From: Streptomyces anulatus
Lineage (GTDB): Bacteria; Actinomycetota; Actinomycetes; Streptomycetales; Streptomycetaceae
DNA length: 6,859 bases
Direction: 5' to 3'
NCBI RefSeq assembly: GCF_000721175.1
Contig: NZ_JOEZ01000074.1
Coordinates: 1 to 6,859, forward strand
Positions within the stretch are counted from its first letter, which is position 1; every line of letters starts with the position of its first letter. A program made the position numbers and the translations under genes. Shown one piece after another: positions 1 through 6,281 of this stretch. The notes below the pieces were generated by a model. It was given only the letters and a program-made list of their open reading frames with translations. It ran no database searches and had not been told where the DNA came from.

Positions 1-634
1 ATCGTCATGAGTCCACACAACCCTTGATGATCACGCGGTGGCCGTTCCAGTTCTCACGCGGGTCCGACCCAAGATCGCGAAGTCACACTGGAGTACTAGG
101 TGCACGGATGGCAGGTGCAACTGTGCAGGGAAGCCCTTGAGGACTGCCGGACCGTGCGCCAGCCACCGCCGTGGGGGATACTGCCGAGCTTTTCGACGCC
201 GACGTGCACCAGCTCAGCGCGGCTGCGCTCAATACGGCATATCGGCTCGCCGTCGGCCAGCCAAGCCGGTTCGGCCGTGGCAGATCAGCACGCGGTGAAC
301 GGCGGAGGCGGGGCGGCCCGGGATCGGGTTGGCCCGGGCCGGGCTTGCGGGCCTGCCGCACATCGCATTCAGCCGCTTCCGTTTTGAGCACTGCTCGGTG
401 CGAGGCTGAGCACGGTTCGCCCGAGCGATCCCACAGGCCGGGATCTCCAAGCGCCCGTTCAGCATGACCGAGTGCCACCGCGGGACATCGTCGTGCTCGC
501 CCTGCACGAGGGCAAGGAGCGCGGCGGGGCTGATTTCGCGCGGCTGGTCGCGACCGTCGGCCTGCAGCACACGCCCCGGCATACTGCTCTGGCCGTCGGC
601 GTGTTGATCGCCGGAGCTGACGCTGATGAGCGGC
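1..634. other. No supportable gene; probable non-coding or decayed DNA
   Basis: Several overlapping reading frames stay open on both strands, as expected at this GC content, but none gives a protein I recognise or has a ribosome binding site with a sensible start. The most coding-like stretch is on the minus strand at about 385-600, where third positions are mostly G or C, but the same DNA also reads open on the plus strand and neither product resembles a known family. A plus-strand stretch from about 170 to 290 looks protein-like for some 35 residues and then becomes Arg/Gly-rich. The area lies just downstream of the broken transporter gene and may hold remnants of neighbours. Confidence 0.4.
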
Positions 635-1923
635 TCAGGTTTCATCGGCGATGCGGGGTGTGCGGACGAACACCGTAGCCAGCGCCACCGCGAGGGGAAA
701 GACGGTGAATACCAGCAGGACTGGGCGATAGGAGCTGGCCAGGCCTCTGCCGTAGGCGAGGGCCAATGGACCGAACGCAGAAGCACCGACCGTCACGGAA
801 TGCTTGACCCCGCGGATGGCCCCGAGATGCCTCACTCCGAAGCACCGGGGGAAGACCACGGCCTCCAGTGTCCGGACGCCATGGCCGACCGCGCCGAGGG
901 CGAGGCTGTAGCCCAGCACGGAGATGCCAGGTTGCACCCACCCTGCACCTGCGGTCAGAGCGGCGAGGATGAGCATGACCGAGATGATGAGAAAGCGGTC
1001 GGAGAACCGGTCGGCGAGCCACCCGAGTGCCAGGGTGGCCGCGAGGCCGGCCACCATCTGCGGCAGGAAGGTGGCTGCAGCCTCGTGGCACTGAGGCCAC
1101 GCTCACCGAGTAGGGACACCTGCTGGAAGTTGAGGCCGGTACCGATAAGGCTGCAGACCCCCACCCCCAGCGCAACCACCCAGAACACACCGGTATGCAG
1201 CGCTTGGCGCAGGGTCAGATCAATGGGCTCCGCCTCATCCGCCTCTGCTCCGACTTCCTCCCCCGCCAGGGCAACGCCTCCGGCTTCGGACGAGTCAGTG
1301 CCGCTTTGGGGGCGAGGGGGCAGGAACAGGGCTGCGGGAACGACGAGCAACAACACGGCGAGCCCCTCCAGTACCAGGGCCGTACGCCAGCCCTGGTACT
1401 GGATCACTCGCTCCAGGGCCAGAGGTGCGAGCCAGATGATCGCTGTGCCGACGGCCGAAGTAAGGCCCATGGCCAGTCCGCGGCGACGCTCGATGTAGAT
1501 GGCCACGGCCGTGGTCGCGACGAGGCTGAGTGCCCCTTGCCCGCCTACGCGCATGCCAATGAACGCCGTTGTGAGGCTGGGGACGCCCGCGATGAGGCTC
1601 GAAGCGATGAGGGTTCCGCCGAAGCACAACGCGACGCTGGCCATCAGGGCACGCGGGCCGAAACGGTCAATGAGCCTTCCGAGGAACGGCATGACGAAGG
1701 CGCCAGAGACAGACCCGATGAGGTAGGCGGTGGAGACAGCCGAGCGGCTCACACCGAGATCCTGGATGAGCGGGTCGACGAAGGCCGAGACGGCCGTGGT
1801 CTGTCCGGGGGCAGTCAGGCCGAACGCGATGGAAGTGATGGTGACGATGCGCACCATGGACGAGCGGTCCGGCTGCGAGGCGCTTAACGCCGGTGCGGTG
1901 CGGGAGGAAGAGCCGAGAGTCAA
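635..1923 (-). pseudogene. Major facilitator superfamily transporter, frameshifted
   Basis: This encodes an inner-membrane secondary transporter of about 428 residues, split between two frames. The first part (1923 to about 1085) runs through hydrophobic membrane segments and carries the MFS loop 2-3 motif GRLIDRFGPR at about residues 82-91. The second part (about 1084 to 635) continues with EAAATFLPQMVAG and a second-half loop motif GWLADRFSDR, then more membrane segments, ending ADET and TGA. The frames join cleanly at 1082-1089 if one base is restored, so a single-base deletion or sequencing error explains the break. The chosen start is TTG at 1923, because GAAGGA lies 9 bases upstream; ATG at 1857 (residue 23) is the alternative. 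The overall look recalls monocarboxylate or oxalate/formate porter-like MFS proteins. The substrate cannot be told. A MarR remnant upstream could once have controlled it. Confidence 0.85.
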
Positions 1924-1932
1924 GACGATGAG

Positions 1933-1938
1933 TCCTTC
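1933..1938 (-). promoter_or_regulatory. Ribosome binding site for the MFS gene
   Basis: GAAGGA on the minus strand sits 9 bases before TTG at 1923. It supports that start over ATG at 1857, which has no comparable purine-rich stretch in front of it. Confidence 0.5.
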
Positions 1939-2339
1939 GTGATGGTGAACTTCAGCAGCCTTGTGCCCGGGTGGCTGCGAGGGCAGCCCTCCACCCGGCA
2001 GAGGCAAGCTGCCCCTGGGCGAGTACGAGGAAGGGGGTGGCCCTGGCGATCAGGCCGCAGTGTCCGCCGACACGTCAGGATCGAGGCAAACCGGACTCTC
2101 CGTTTCGATCACGATGACCGACCAGTCCGTGTAATCGGCGCCACCCTATTCATGTCAGGACCTTTGCGGGACTCCTCGGAAACCCCGTGGCTGATTCCCT
2201 GCGGGTCGCGGACGATTCGCCCAGCCTAAAAGACGTTCCCCGCTATATACCCACCGTGCATCCAGTGCGCTTCGGCGTAATCTGAGATTGCGACGCGCCT
2301 GTGGCGCAGTGGCCCTTTGAGTCAACTGCATTCGAGCTC

Positions 2340-2369
2340 AACGTATCCGTGAAATTTGCGGGTCGTCAA
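2340..2369 (-). promoter_or_regulatory. Candidate sigma-70-like promoter facing the MFS gene
   Basis: On the minus strand, TTGACG (2369-2364) is followed after 18 bases by TACGTT (2345-2340), a fair match to the housekeeping actinomycete promoter pattern. It would leave a leader of about 400 bases before the MFS start, which is long, so this is only a candidate. Confidence 0.3.
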
Positions 2370-2383
2370 GATATTTTCGATCT

Positions 2384-2412
2384 CATATAAATGACGACTG
2401 GGTGATATTCAA
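2384..2412 (-). promoter_or_regulatory. Second candidate promoter, minus strand
   Basis: TTGAAT (2412-2407) and TATATG (2389-2384) are separated by 17 bases on the minus strand. The match may simply reflect the AT-rich composition here. Confidence 0.25.
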
Positions 2413-2424
2413 GATTTCTTCGCG

Positions 2425-2781
2425 TCAAACTGTTCGGCTGTCAAATACTTGAGAAGTCAGGCCAGTTGGCAATGCCGCCTGGCTGGTGATCGCCTGTTCC
2501 AGCTGTGCCCGCCCGAGTGCCGTCAGACCGACCGTGACCAGGCGCCGGTCGTGCTCGGCGGGGGTGCGGTATACAAGGCCTTTCGCCTCAAGCGTGTTCA
2601 CAACCCTGGAGATGGCGGCCTGGGCCGCGTCGGACAGGCGGGCGAGCTCGCGCACTTCCAGGTCGTCGGTGGCCCAAAGTATGTTCAGCACACGGAACCC
2701 CGCCCAGCTCCAGCCAAACTGTCGGTGATGGGCATCGAGCTTCTGCGACAGGCGAGCGAAGACCGGCGATTGCCGCGGGTA
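2425..2781 (-). pseudogene. MarR-family transcriptional regulator, truncated at both ends
   Basis: The frame encodes a winged helix-turn-helix of the MarR type. An N-terminal helix region (SPVFARLSQKLDAHHRQFGW) is followed by VLNILWATDD, the helix-turn-helix LARLSDAAQAAISRVVNTLEAKGLV, and the wing EHDRRLVTVGLTALG. MarR proteins are usually about 140-160 residues and need N- and C-terminal helices to dimerise. Here the match stops soon after LEQAI, near 2480, and the last residues to the TGA at 2425 do not look like a MarR C-terminus. Upstream, the frame stays open to 2838 but has no ATG or GTG before GTG 2691, which is inside the domain, so the true start has been lost next to the transposase remnant. 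It is therefore almost certainly non-functional. It could once have regulated the co-directional MFS gene. Confidence 0.8.
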
Positions 2782-2799
2782 TCGGCTTTCGCCGGGGCT

Positions 2800-3500
2800 T
2801 GTAGAAAACTCCGTCGTCGCAGGTCGGGGACGAGTTCCTCAGGGTGGGCGCAACGCTATCTCGGCGTCCGAGATCCAGCTCTGGTCCTCCTCGTCCCAGA
2901 CCGCCTTGGGGCACTTGATCGGCGTCCAGGCGCCCTCATCGATGCGGGCGATCGCGGCCTTGACGGAGGCGTTCATCCGCACGGTGATGGAGAACCGCGC
3001 GCCCAGTGCCCGGCAGGAGTTCACGACGTCGGCGCCGTGGAACGCGGAGTCCGCTCGCATCACCAGCAGGCCGCCGGCGCCGCAGGCGCGGGCTGTGCGG
3101 ATGGTCTCGGCGACGAACGATGCCGCCCCGCGCGCGGAGTTCGACGGTCCTTTGCGCAGCCTCGTGGCAGCGATCAAGGGGGGACAGGGGCGTAGAGACG
3201 ATGCCGAGCAGTGCGTTCAGGCCCTTGACCTTGCTGTATCCGTAGCCGGTGCCCTGTTTGGAGTAGCCGTAGGTGCGGCGGATGGTGTCATCGATGTCCA
3301 CATAGGCGACCTGGACCGCGCCAGGCAGTAGTGGGGTGTGACGGGCCAGTGCGGGCAGGAACCGGCGGGCCACGGCGTGCAGTTGTTTCACGTGCCCGTG
3401 CGTGAAGGAGCGCAGAAACGATCCCAGCGTGGACGGGGCCCGGACCCCGGAGAACAGGCGGCGCGGGGTCTGCAGGGCGAGCAGGGCGATCAGCTCGTCG
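2800..3500 (-). mobile_element. Remnant of an IS1380-family insertion sequence
   Basis: The extent is inferred from the transposase fragment plus the unassigned bases between it and the MarR remnant. I could not identify terminal inverted repeats or a target duplication at either edge, consistent with deletion of both ends. Confidence 0.6.
2839..3500 (-). pseudogene. IS1380-family transposase fragment, frameshifted and truncated at both ends
   Basis: This is the central part of a DDE transposase that cuts and pastes its own insertion sequence. Matching stretches in order are RRLFSGVRAPSTLGSFLRSF (from 3463), the first catalytic Asp region VAYVDIDDTIRRTYGYSK, KGLNALLGIVSTPLS, then IAATRLRKGPSNSARGAASF, the second Asp region VMRADSAFHGADVV, and the IS1380-typical AWTPIKCP...WISDAEIA. 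The frame changes at a run of six C (minus strand, 3183-3178); gaining two bases or losing one reconnects the halves. Only about 205 residues remain of a family usually near 450. The N-terminal roughly 100 residues and everything after WISDAEIA, including the third acidic residue, are missing. It cannot be active. Its left edge lies close to the truncated MarR fragment. The upstream edge, between 3463 and about 3500, is uncertain. Confidence 0.85.
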
Positions 3501-3579
3501 CGCGCCGATCGCTGTCGCGGGCTCCTGACTGTCCGTTTCGTTCTGCCTGTGGCGGCTGGACGGCTTCCCTGCGGCGGTG

Positions 3580-4053
3580 TCAGTCCGTTCTCTGTGCCGG
3601 GGCGGTGCTGAGGCGGAAGAGGACGTGCCGGGCCTTGCGCTGGATTTCTTCCAGCAGGCCCTGGCCGGCCATGTCGCGCAGGGCCCGGCGGACGTCCCTG
3701 CGTGAGGGGGCGCCGATGGCCACGCGGACGTCTTCGGCCGACCACAGTCGCTGGGGGACCTGACCCATGAGGGCCAGAATCGCCTCGGTGTCCAACTGCT
3801 GCCCGGGTGCCGAGGGTTGTGTGGGTTGGGTGGTGCTGGGCAGGACCTGTGCCAGGTCCGGCGGGTTGGCGACCAGTTCGTCCCACAGCTTCCCCAGGCG
3901 CGGAATGTCAGCCACCGTGTCGCGCATGCGCTCGTACATCTGGGCCTCGGCCGCCGCCTTCCTGGCGCGGCGGTCGAACTCCGCGCGCAGGGCCTCTGCG
4001 CCGGCCGGGGTCTTCACATCGCACCAGGACCGAAAGTTTTCCACGTCCGGCAC
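3580..4053 (-). CDS. Small winged-helix protein with N-terminal helix (putative DNA-binding)
   Basis: I do not recognise a named family. From GTG 4053 the product is 157 residues. Residues 15-60 are charged and helical, possibly coiled-coil (TPAGAEALRAEFDRRARKAA). A Pro/Gln/Thr linker spans 64-86, and a C-terminal winged helix-turn-helix spans about 87-148 (TEAILALMG, AEDVRVAIGAPSRRDVRRAL, MAGQGLLEE, ARHVLFRLS). The layout and several positions match the larger protein at 4795-5574, so the two are likely paralogues. It follows the broken gene ending at 4131 by about 77 bases on the same strand, so they may have been co-transcribed. The start is uncertain: GTG 4053 and GTG 4044 both fit, neither has a clear ribosome binding site, and the frame is open further upstream. 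The role is probably transcriptional regulation or element maintenance, by inference from the fold only. Confidence 0.6.
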   Translation of the reverse strand: MPDVENFRSWCDVKTPAGAEALRAEFDRRARKAAAEAQMYERMRDTVADIPRLGKLWDELVANPPDLAQVLPSTTQPTQPSAPGQQLDTEAILALMGQVPQRLWSAEDVRVAIGAPSRRDVRRALRDMAGQGLLEEIQRKARHVLFRLSTAPAQRTD

Positions 4054-4130
4054 GGTATCGGTGGGCCCGGCCCAAGCAAAGGTGTCCGCCGCTGCCGTCC
4101 CCCGTAGCGGTGAAAGATCGCACGAGGCCG

Positions 4131-4592
4131 CTACCAGGCAAGGCCATGCTGCCCGTCGGGCAGCCACCCCTGCAGGTGACCGTCGAGGAAGGCCCCGAGC
4201 TCGGCCGGCCGGGTGGCCACCTCGCCGGCGAGGAGCCGTGCGACGGGCCACCAGGACATGCCGTGCGTTCCGGGCCCGGGGCGCGGGGTGCCGGGCGGCA
4301 GCAGGACGAGCAGCAGACGCCGGTTCACCGCGTGGTGGTGATCCGCCAGCACGGGCGGGTGCGTCCAGGGAACCCCTACGGTGCTGGCGACCGGCGCATG
4401 TCCGAGCCCTCACCAGTGGCGGGCGGCATCGCGCACGGCGGACCGGCAGGACTGGCCGGTGCGCACCTCGGTCTGCGGCGGCTGCCAGAAGAGCGTGTGG
4501 TCGCACAGCAGCACCTCGGCGCACGAGCGGTCCACCAGGGCCAGGGCGGCCACAGCACGCGGCTGGGGTGAGGGCGGTTCCATTCCGGCCAC
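4131..4592 (-). pseudogene. Conserved-looking hypothetical gene interrupted by an in-frame TGA
   Basis: From GTG 4592 (GAGG at 4601-4598 is suitably spaced) one frame reads about 60 residues (MAGMEPPSPQPRAVAALALV, then DRSCAEVLLCDHTLFWQPP and SCRSAVRDAARHW) to a TGA at 4412-4410. It then continues in the same frame with GLGHAPVASTVGVPWTHPP, RRLLLVLLPPGTPRP, GMSWWPVARLLAGE and LGAFLDGHLQGWLPDGQ to TAG at 4133-4131. Both halves use G/C-ending codons and read as one protein of about 153 residues with many Trp and His, so the TGA probably replaced a CGA (Arg) codon. GTG 4619 is an alternative start inside the palindrome. I do not recognise the family or function. It is co-directional with the winged-helix gene ending at 3580. 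Two independent small genes or a sequencing error are other explanations. Confidence 0.5.
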
Positions 4593-4600
4593 ACTGCCCT

Positions 4601-4620
4601 CATGCCATTGGAATGGCACC
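4601..4620. promoter_or_regulatory. Palindromic site 1 (putative operator)
   Basis: The plus strand carries TGCCATTGGAATGGCA at 4603-4618, a perfect inverted repeat with 7-base arms around a 2-base centre. A closely related copy occurs at 6231-6250. It lies between the divergent broken gene (start 4592) and the winged-helix gene (start 4795), immediately in front of the former, where a bound protein could block transcription or translation. Confidence 0.5.
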
Positions 4621-4782
4621 TTGGCGGGGCCTTCTGGGTGGGGGTGCGGTGCGGGCTACTGCGGCCTGTGCGCCAGGGCTCCACCGGCCCTGTGGGCTGC
4701 GATTGTCGTCGCGGTGAAGGCCCGGTCACTCGTCAGAGTGGAGAGAGGCTATTGGGTGGCCGCACGCTCTGGCCGCAGCCCT

Positions 4783-4789
4783 AAGGTGG
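4783..4789 (+). promoter_or_regulatory. Ribosome binding site for the larger winged-helix gene
   Basis: AAGGTGG lies 5 bases before ATG 4795. The frame is open back to 4381, so this site is what fixes the start. Confidence 0.6.
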
Positions 4790-4794
4790 CACGC

Positions 4795-5574
4795 ATGGAC
4801 AGGATCACCCTGACCTGGGAAGCCGCGCTGGCCGATCCGTCTGCCGCCGCCGTGCTCCTCAGAAGGCTCGAAGAAAAGGCCGAGGCCTACATCGCCCGGT
4901 CGCGCACGATGCGCCAGTGGCTGGAGAGCGTGCCGCCGCTCACTGTGATGGGGACCTCTCCGCCCACCACCGAGCCGGAGGACCGCAGCGCGCGGACTCC
5001 GGGCCCCGGGGCAGCGCCTGACGGTGCTCCATGCGGCGACGGTTCGGGCGGCGGGGCGCGGACGCGGGACGGGAGATCGACCCGCGGACCACGGGACGGC
5101 ACCCGCGGCCGCCCTGACGAAGAACCCTCGCCCCCGGCCGCCGGGGACTCACCGCCGGCCGGGCCGCACGAGGGTCGCGACCGGGACGGCTCGGACGGGG
5201 GCACGGTCCCGCCCCAGCGCCGGACAGCCGGACGCGAAGAGGCCGGGCCCGGTACGGCCGACGGTCAGTACACCGCGTCGGCGCCCCGTACCGGCGAGGA
5301 CGGCCGCGGGCAGGAGACGGCACCGCCCGGTGACCAGCAGCCGACGCTGTACGAGCGCGTCGAGGCACTCCTGGAGGGGTTCAGGCCCGGTGCTCCCCAG
5401 ACCGCCCGGGGTATCGCCCAGATGATCGGCCACGCGAACCTGCGGAGCCTGCGGCCCATTCTGGACCGGATGGCCGTGCGGGGGCTGCTGGTGAAGACCG
5501 AACTCCACCCGCGCGCCGTGGTCTACCACCGCCCGGAGACCGAAGGATCAGCAAAGGAGGCGACGATGTTCTGA
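4795..5574 (+). CDS. Winged-helix protein with long disordered linker (putative DNA-binding)
   Basis: This intact 259-residue protein is of no family I can name. Residues 5-47 form a charged amphipathic helix region (LTWEAALADPSAAAVLLRRL, EEKAEAYIARSRTMRQWLES). Residues 58-184 are a low-complexity stretch rich in Gly, Pro, Arg, Asp and Thr, almost certainly disordered. A C-terminal winged helix spans about 185-247 (LYERVEALLEGF, ARGIAQMIGHANLRSLRPIL, MAVRGLLVK, RAVVYHRP). The layout repeats that of the 157-residue protein at 3580-4053, with a much longer linker. The start is ATG 4795 with AAGGTGG in front. A hairpin terminator follows 30 bases after the stop. The last codons, ATG TTC TGA, are preceded by a strong AAAGGAGG. 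It probably binds DNA as a regulator or partition/maintenance factor of a mobile element; that role is inference. Confidence 0.75.
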   Translation: MDRITLTWEAALADPSAAAVLLRRLEEKAEAYIARSRTMRQWLESVPPLTVMGTSPPTTEPEDRSARTPGPGAAPDGAPCGDGSGGGARTRDGRSTRGPRDGTRGRPDEEPSPPAAGDSPPAGPHEGRDRDGSDGGTVPPQRRTAGREEAGPGTADGQYTASAPRTGEDGRGQETAPPGDQQPTLYERVEALLEGFRPGAPQTARGIAQMIGHANLRSLRPILDRMAVRGLLVKTELHPRAVVYHRPETEGSAKEATMF

Positions 5575-5603
5575 CCCCGCCCCAGTTCACGATCAAGGGG
5601 ACC

Positions 5604-5637
5604 GGGCCGCCGCCAACTCTCACATCAGCGGCGGCCC
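5604..5637 (+). terminator. Hairpin terminator of the larger winged-helix gene
   Basis: GGGCCGCCGC (5604-5613) and GCGGCGGCCC (5628-5637) pair perfectly over 10 bases with a 14-base loop, 30 bases after the stop codon. There is no T run, which is common for actinomycete terminators. Confidence 0.65.
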
Positions 5638-5674
5638 TGAGCGACCCGGACCCCAGCAAGCCACCTTTTCACAG

Positions 5675-5711
5675 TGTCCCGTTGCGCTGCCCGTGGGCAG
5701 CTGGCGGGACA
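5675..5711. repeat. Nested inverted repeat
   Basis: Outer arms TGTCCCG (5675-5681) and CGGGACA (5705-5711) enclose inner arms CTGCCC (5687-5692) and GGGCAG (5695-5700) around a 2-base loop. The pieces could stack into one interrupted hairpin. It sits between convergent genes; a terminator part or a recombination/protein site are both possible. Confidence 0.5.
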
Positions 5712-5734
5712 GGCAGTGCGGCCCGGTCGTCTTC

Positions 5735-5767
5735 GGCACTTTAGCGCGGGCACCGCGCCAGAGTGCC
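5735..5767. repeat. Second nested inverted repeat
   Basis: Outer arms GGCACT (5735-5740) and AGTGCC (5762-5767) enclose inner arms GCGCGG (5744-5749) and CCGCGC (5753-5758) with a 3-base loop and a symmetrical 3+3 base internal bulge. The build resembles the preceding repeat, although the arm sequences differ. Confidence 0.5.
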
Positions 5768-5795
5768 GGGTACGGCCGTGCCGTCATCCCATCGA

Positions 5796-5818
5796 GTGGC
5801 CCACCGACGGTGGGCCAC
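5796..5818 (-). terminator. Hairpin terminator of the XRE regulator gene
   Basis: GTGGCCCACC (5796-5805) and GGTGGGCCAC (5809-5818) pair perfectly over 10 bases with a 3-base loop, about 60 bases beyond the minus-strand stop at 5877. It could act in both directions. Confidence 0.55.
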
Positions 5819-5876
5819 CCCGTCGAGGACGGTCACGATGCCACCACCTTCCCCCGTGCCGCGCACCCGCGGCACC

Positions 5877-6104
5877 TCACACCTCCCGGCCCGGCCACAG
5901 GTCGCGGTCCAGGGCCTTCTCCAGGCTGGCGACGGTCAGCAGGTCCGGCCAGACCCGCCCCTCCAGAACATTGGCGATGGTCAGCCGGCTGACCCCGCTG
6001 TGACGCGACAGCTTGGCCACCGACCAGCCGGTGCTCTCCAGCGCCGAGGCCAGCGCGAGGGCCAAAGCCTGGGCGACCTTGGCCCCGTGATGGTCAGTCA
6101 ACAC
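5877..6104 (-). CDS. XRE-type helix-turn-helix regulator, 75 residues
   Basis: This is a small DNA-binding protein of the Cro/C1 (XRE) type. After a short N-terminus and a helix (AQALALALASALESTGW, residues 11-27) comes the helix-turn-helix SVAKLSRHSGVSRLTIANVL (28-47), then EGRVWPDLLTVASLEKALDR, the typical fourth and fifth helices, ending LWPGREV. The length covers one XRE domain and nothing else. The chosen start is GTG 6104; the next codon, TTG 6101, is an alternative, and the ribosome binding site (AAGAGC) is weak. The frame is open far upstream, but the sequence there does not look coding. The gene is divergent from the integrase-like gene starting at 6282, with a palindromic site between them, an arrangement typical of mobile-element repressors. 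Its target is inferred, not shown. Confidence 0.75.
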   Translation of the reverse strand: MLTDHHGAKVAQALALALASALESTGWSVAKLSRHSGVSRLTIANVLEGRVWPDLLTVASLEKALDRDLWPGREV

Positions 6105-6230
6105 AGCTCTTGGCCAGAGCCCGCCATGGACGAATCCGCGCGGGCAAACGGAACGGCTGTCTCCTCGGGGCACATGCCCCAGTCTCACCCATCCGGATCT
6201 CCCGGGTCGCACGGCGTCCCCCAGCACCCA

Positions 6231-6250
6231 GCATGGTATTCCAATGGCAC
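6231..6250. promoter_or_regulatory. Palindromic site 2 (putative operator)
   Basis: The plus strand reads CATGGTATTCCAATGGCAC at 6232-6250, an imperfect inverted repeat. Extended by one base to 6251, it agrees with the site at 4601-4620 at 16 of 20 positions, sharing the 12-base block TGCCATTGGAAT on opposite strands. It lies in the 177-base divergent region between the XRE gene and the integrase-like gene, about 40 bases before the latter's ATG. Confidence 0.45.
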
Positions 6251-6270
6251 CCCGCCGGGGGTGTTCGTCT

Positions 6271-6275
6271 GGAGG
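6271..6275 (+). promoter_or_regulatory. Ribosome binding site for the integrase-like gene
   Basis: GGAGG lies 6 bases before ATG 6282 and fixes that start over ATG 6276, which directly abuts it, and over ATG 6126 further upstream. Confidence 0.65.
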
Positions 6276-6281
6276 ATGCTG

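Larger units (their letters stand above)
1939..2424. other. Long non-coding stretch upstream of the MFS gene, partly AT-rich
   Basis: No credible gene was found on either strand. The part at 2341-2440 is 42 percent G+C by hand count, far below the rest of the window, and includes promoter-like elements described separately. Two related stretches, 2366-2382 and 2409-2426, both read roughly TCAAGATnTnTTCG and could be binding sites for a regulator, but they are imperfect. The composition suggests either a regulatory region or DNA of a different origin. Confidence 0.5.

Noticed and set aside
60..100. Possible insertion sequence end around the sequence ending CTGGAGTACTAG
   Set aside because: It gave a vague impression of a transposon terminus, and it carries CTAG like the boundary at 6756, but no inverted repeat partner or transposase is visible in the window.
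229..786. Minus-strand frame downstream of and overlapping the transporter
   Set aside because: Its upstream part lies within the MFS coding region in another frame. The rest has G/C-ending codons but no recognisable family or start.
4410..4412. TGA read as selenocysteine or by programmed readthrough
   Set aside because: There is no sign of a selenocysteine insertion element and no reason from the protein context; a point mutation is simpler.
3767..4717. Long open frames on the plus strand opposite the minus-strand winged-helix and broken genes
   Set aside because: They are Arg/Ala/Pro-rich without family-like patterns, and lie opposite frames with better coding character. They are typical shadows of GC-rich genes.
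4381..4794. Upstream in-frame extension of the larger winged-helix gene
   Set aside because: The extension overlaps the opposite-strand broken gene and the palindrome, and has no ribosome binding site. AAGGTGG before ATG 4795 gives a clear start.
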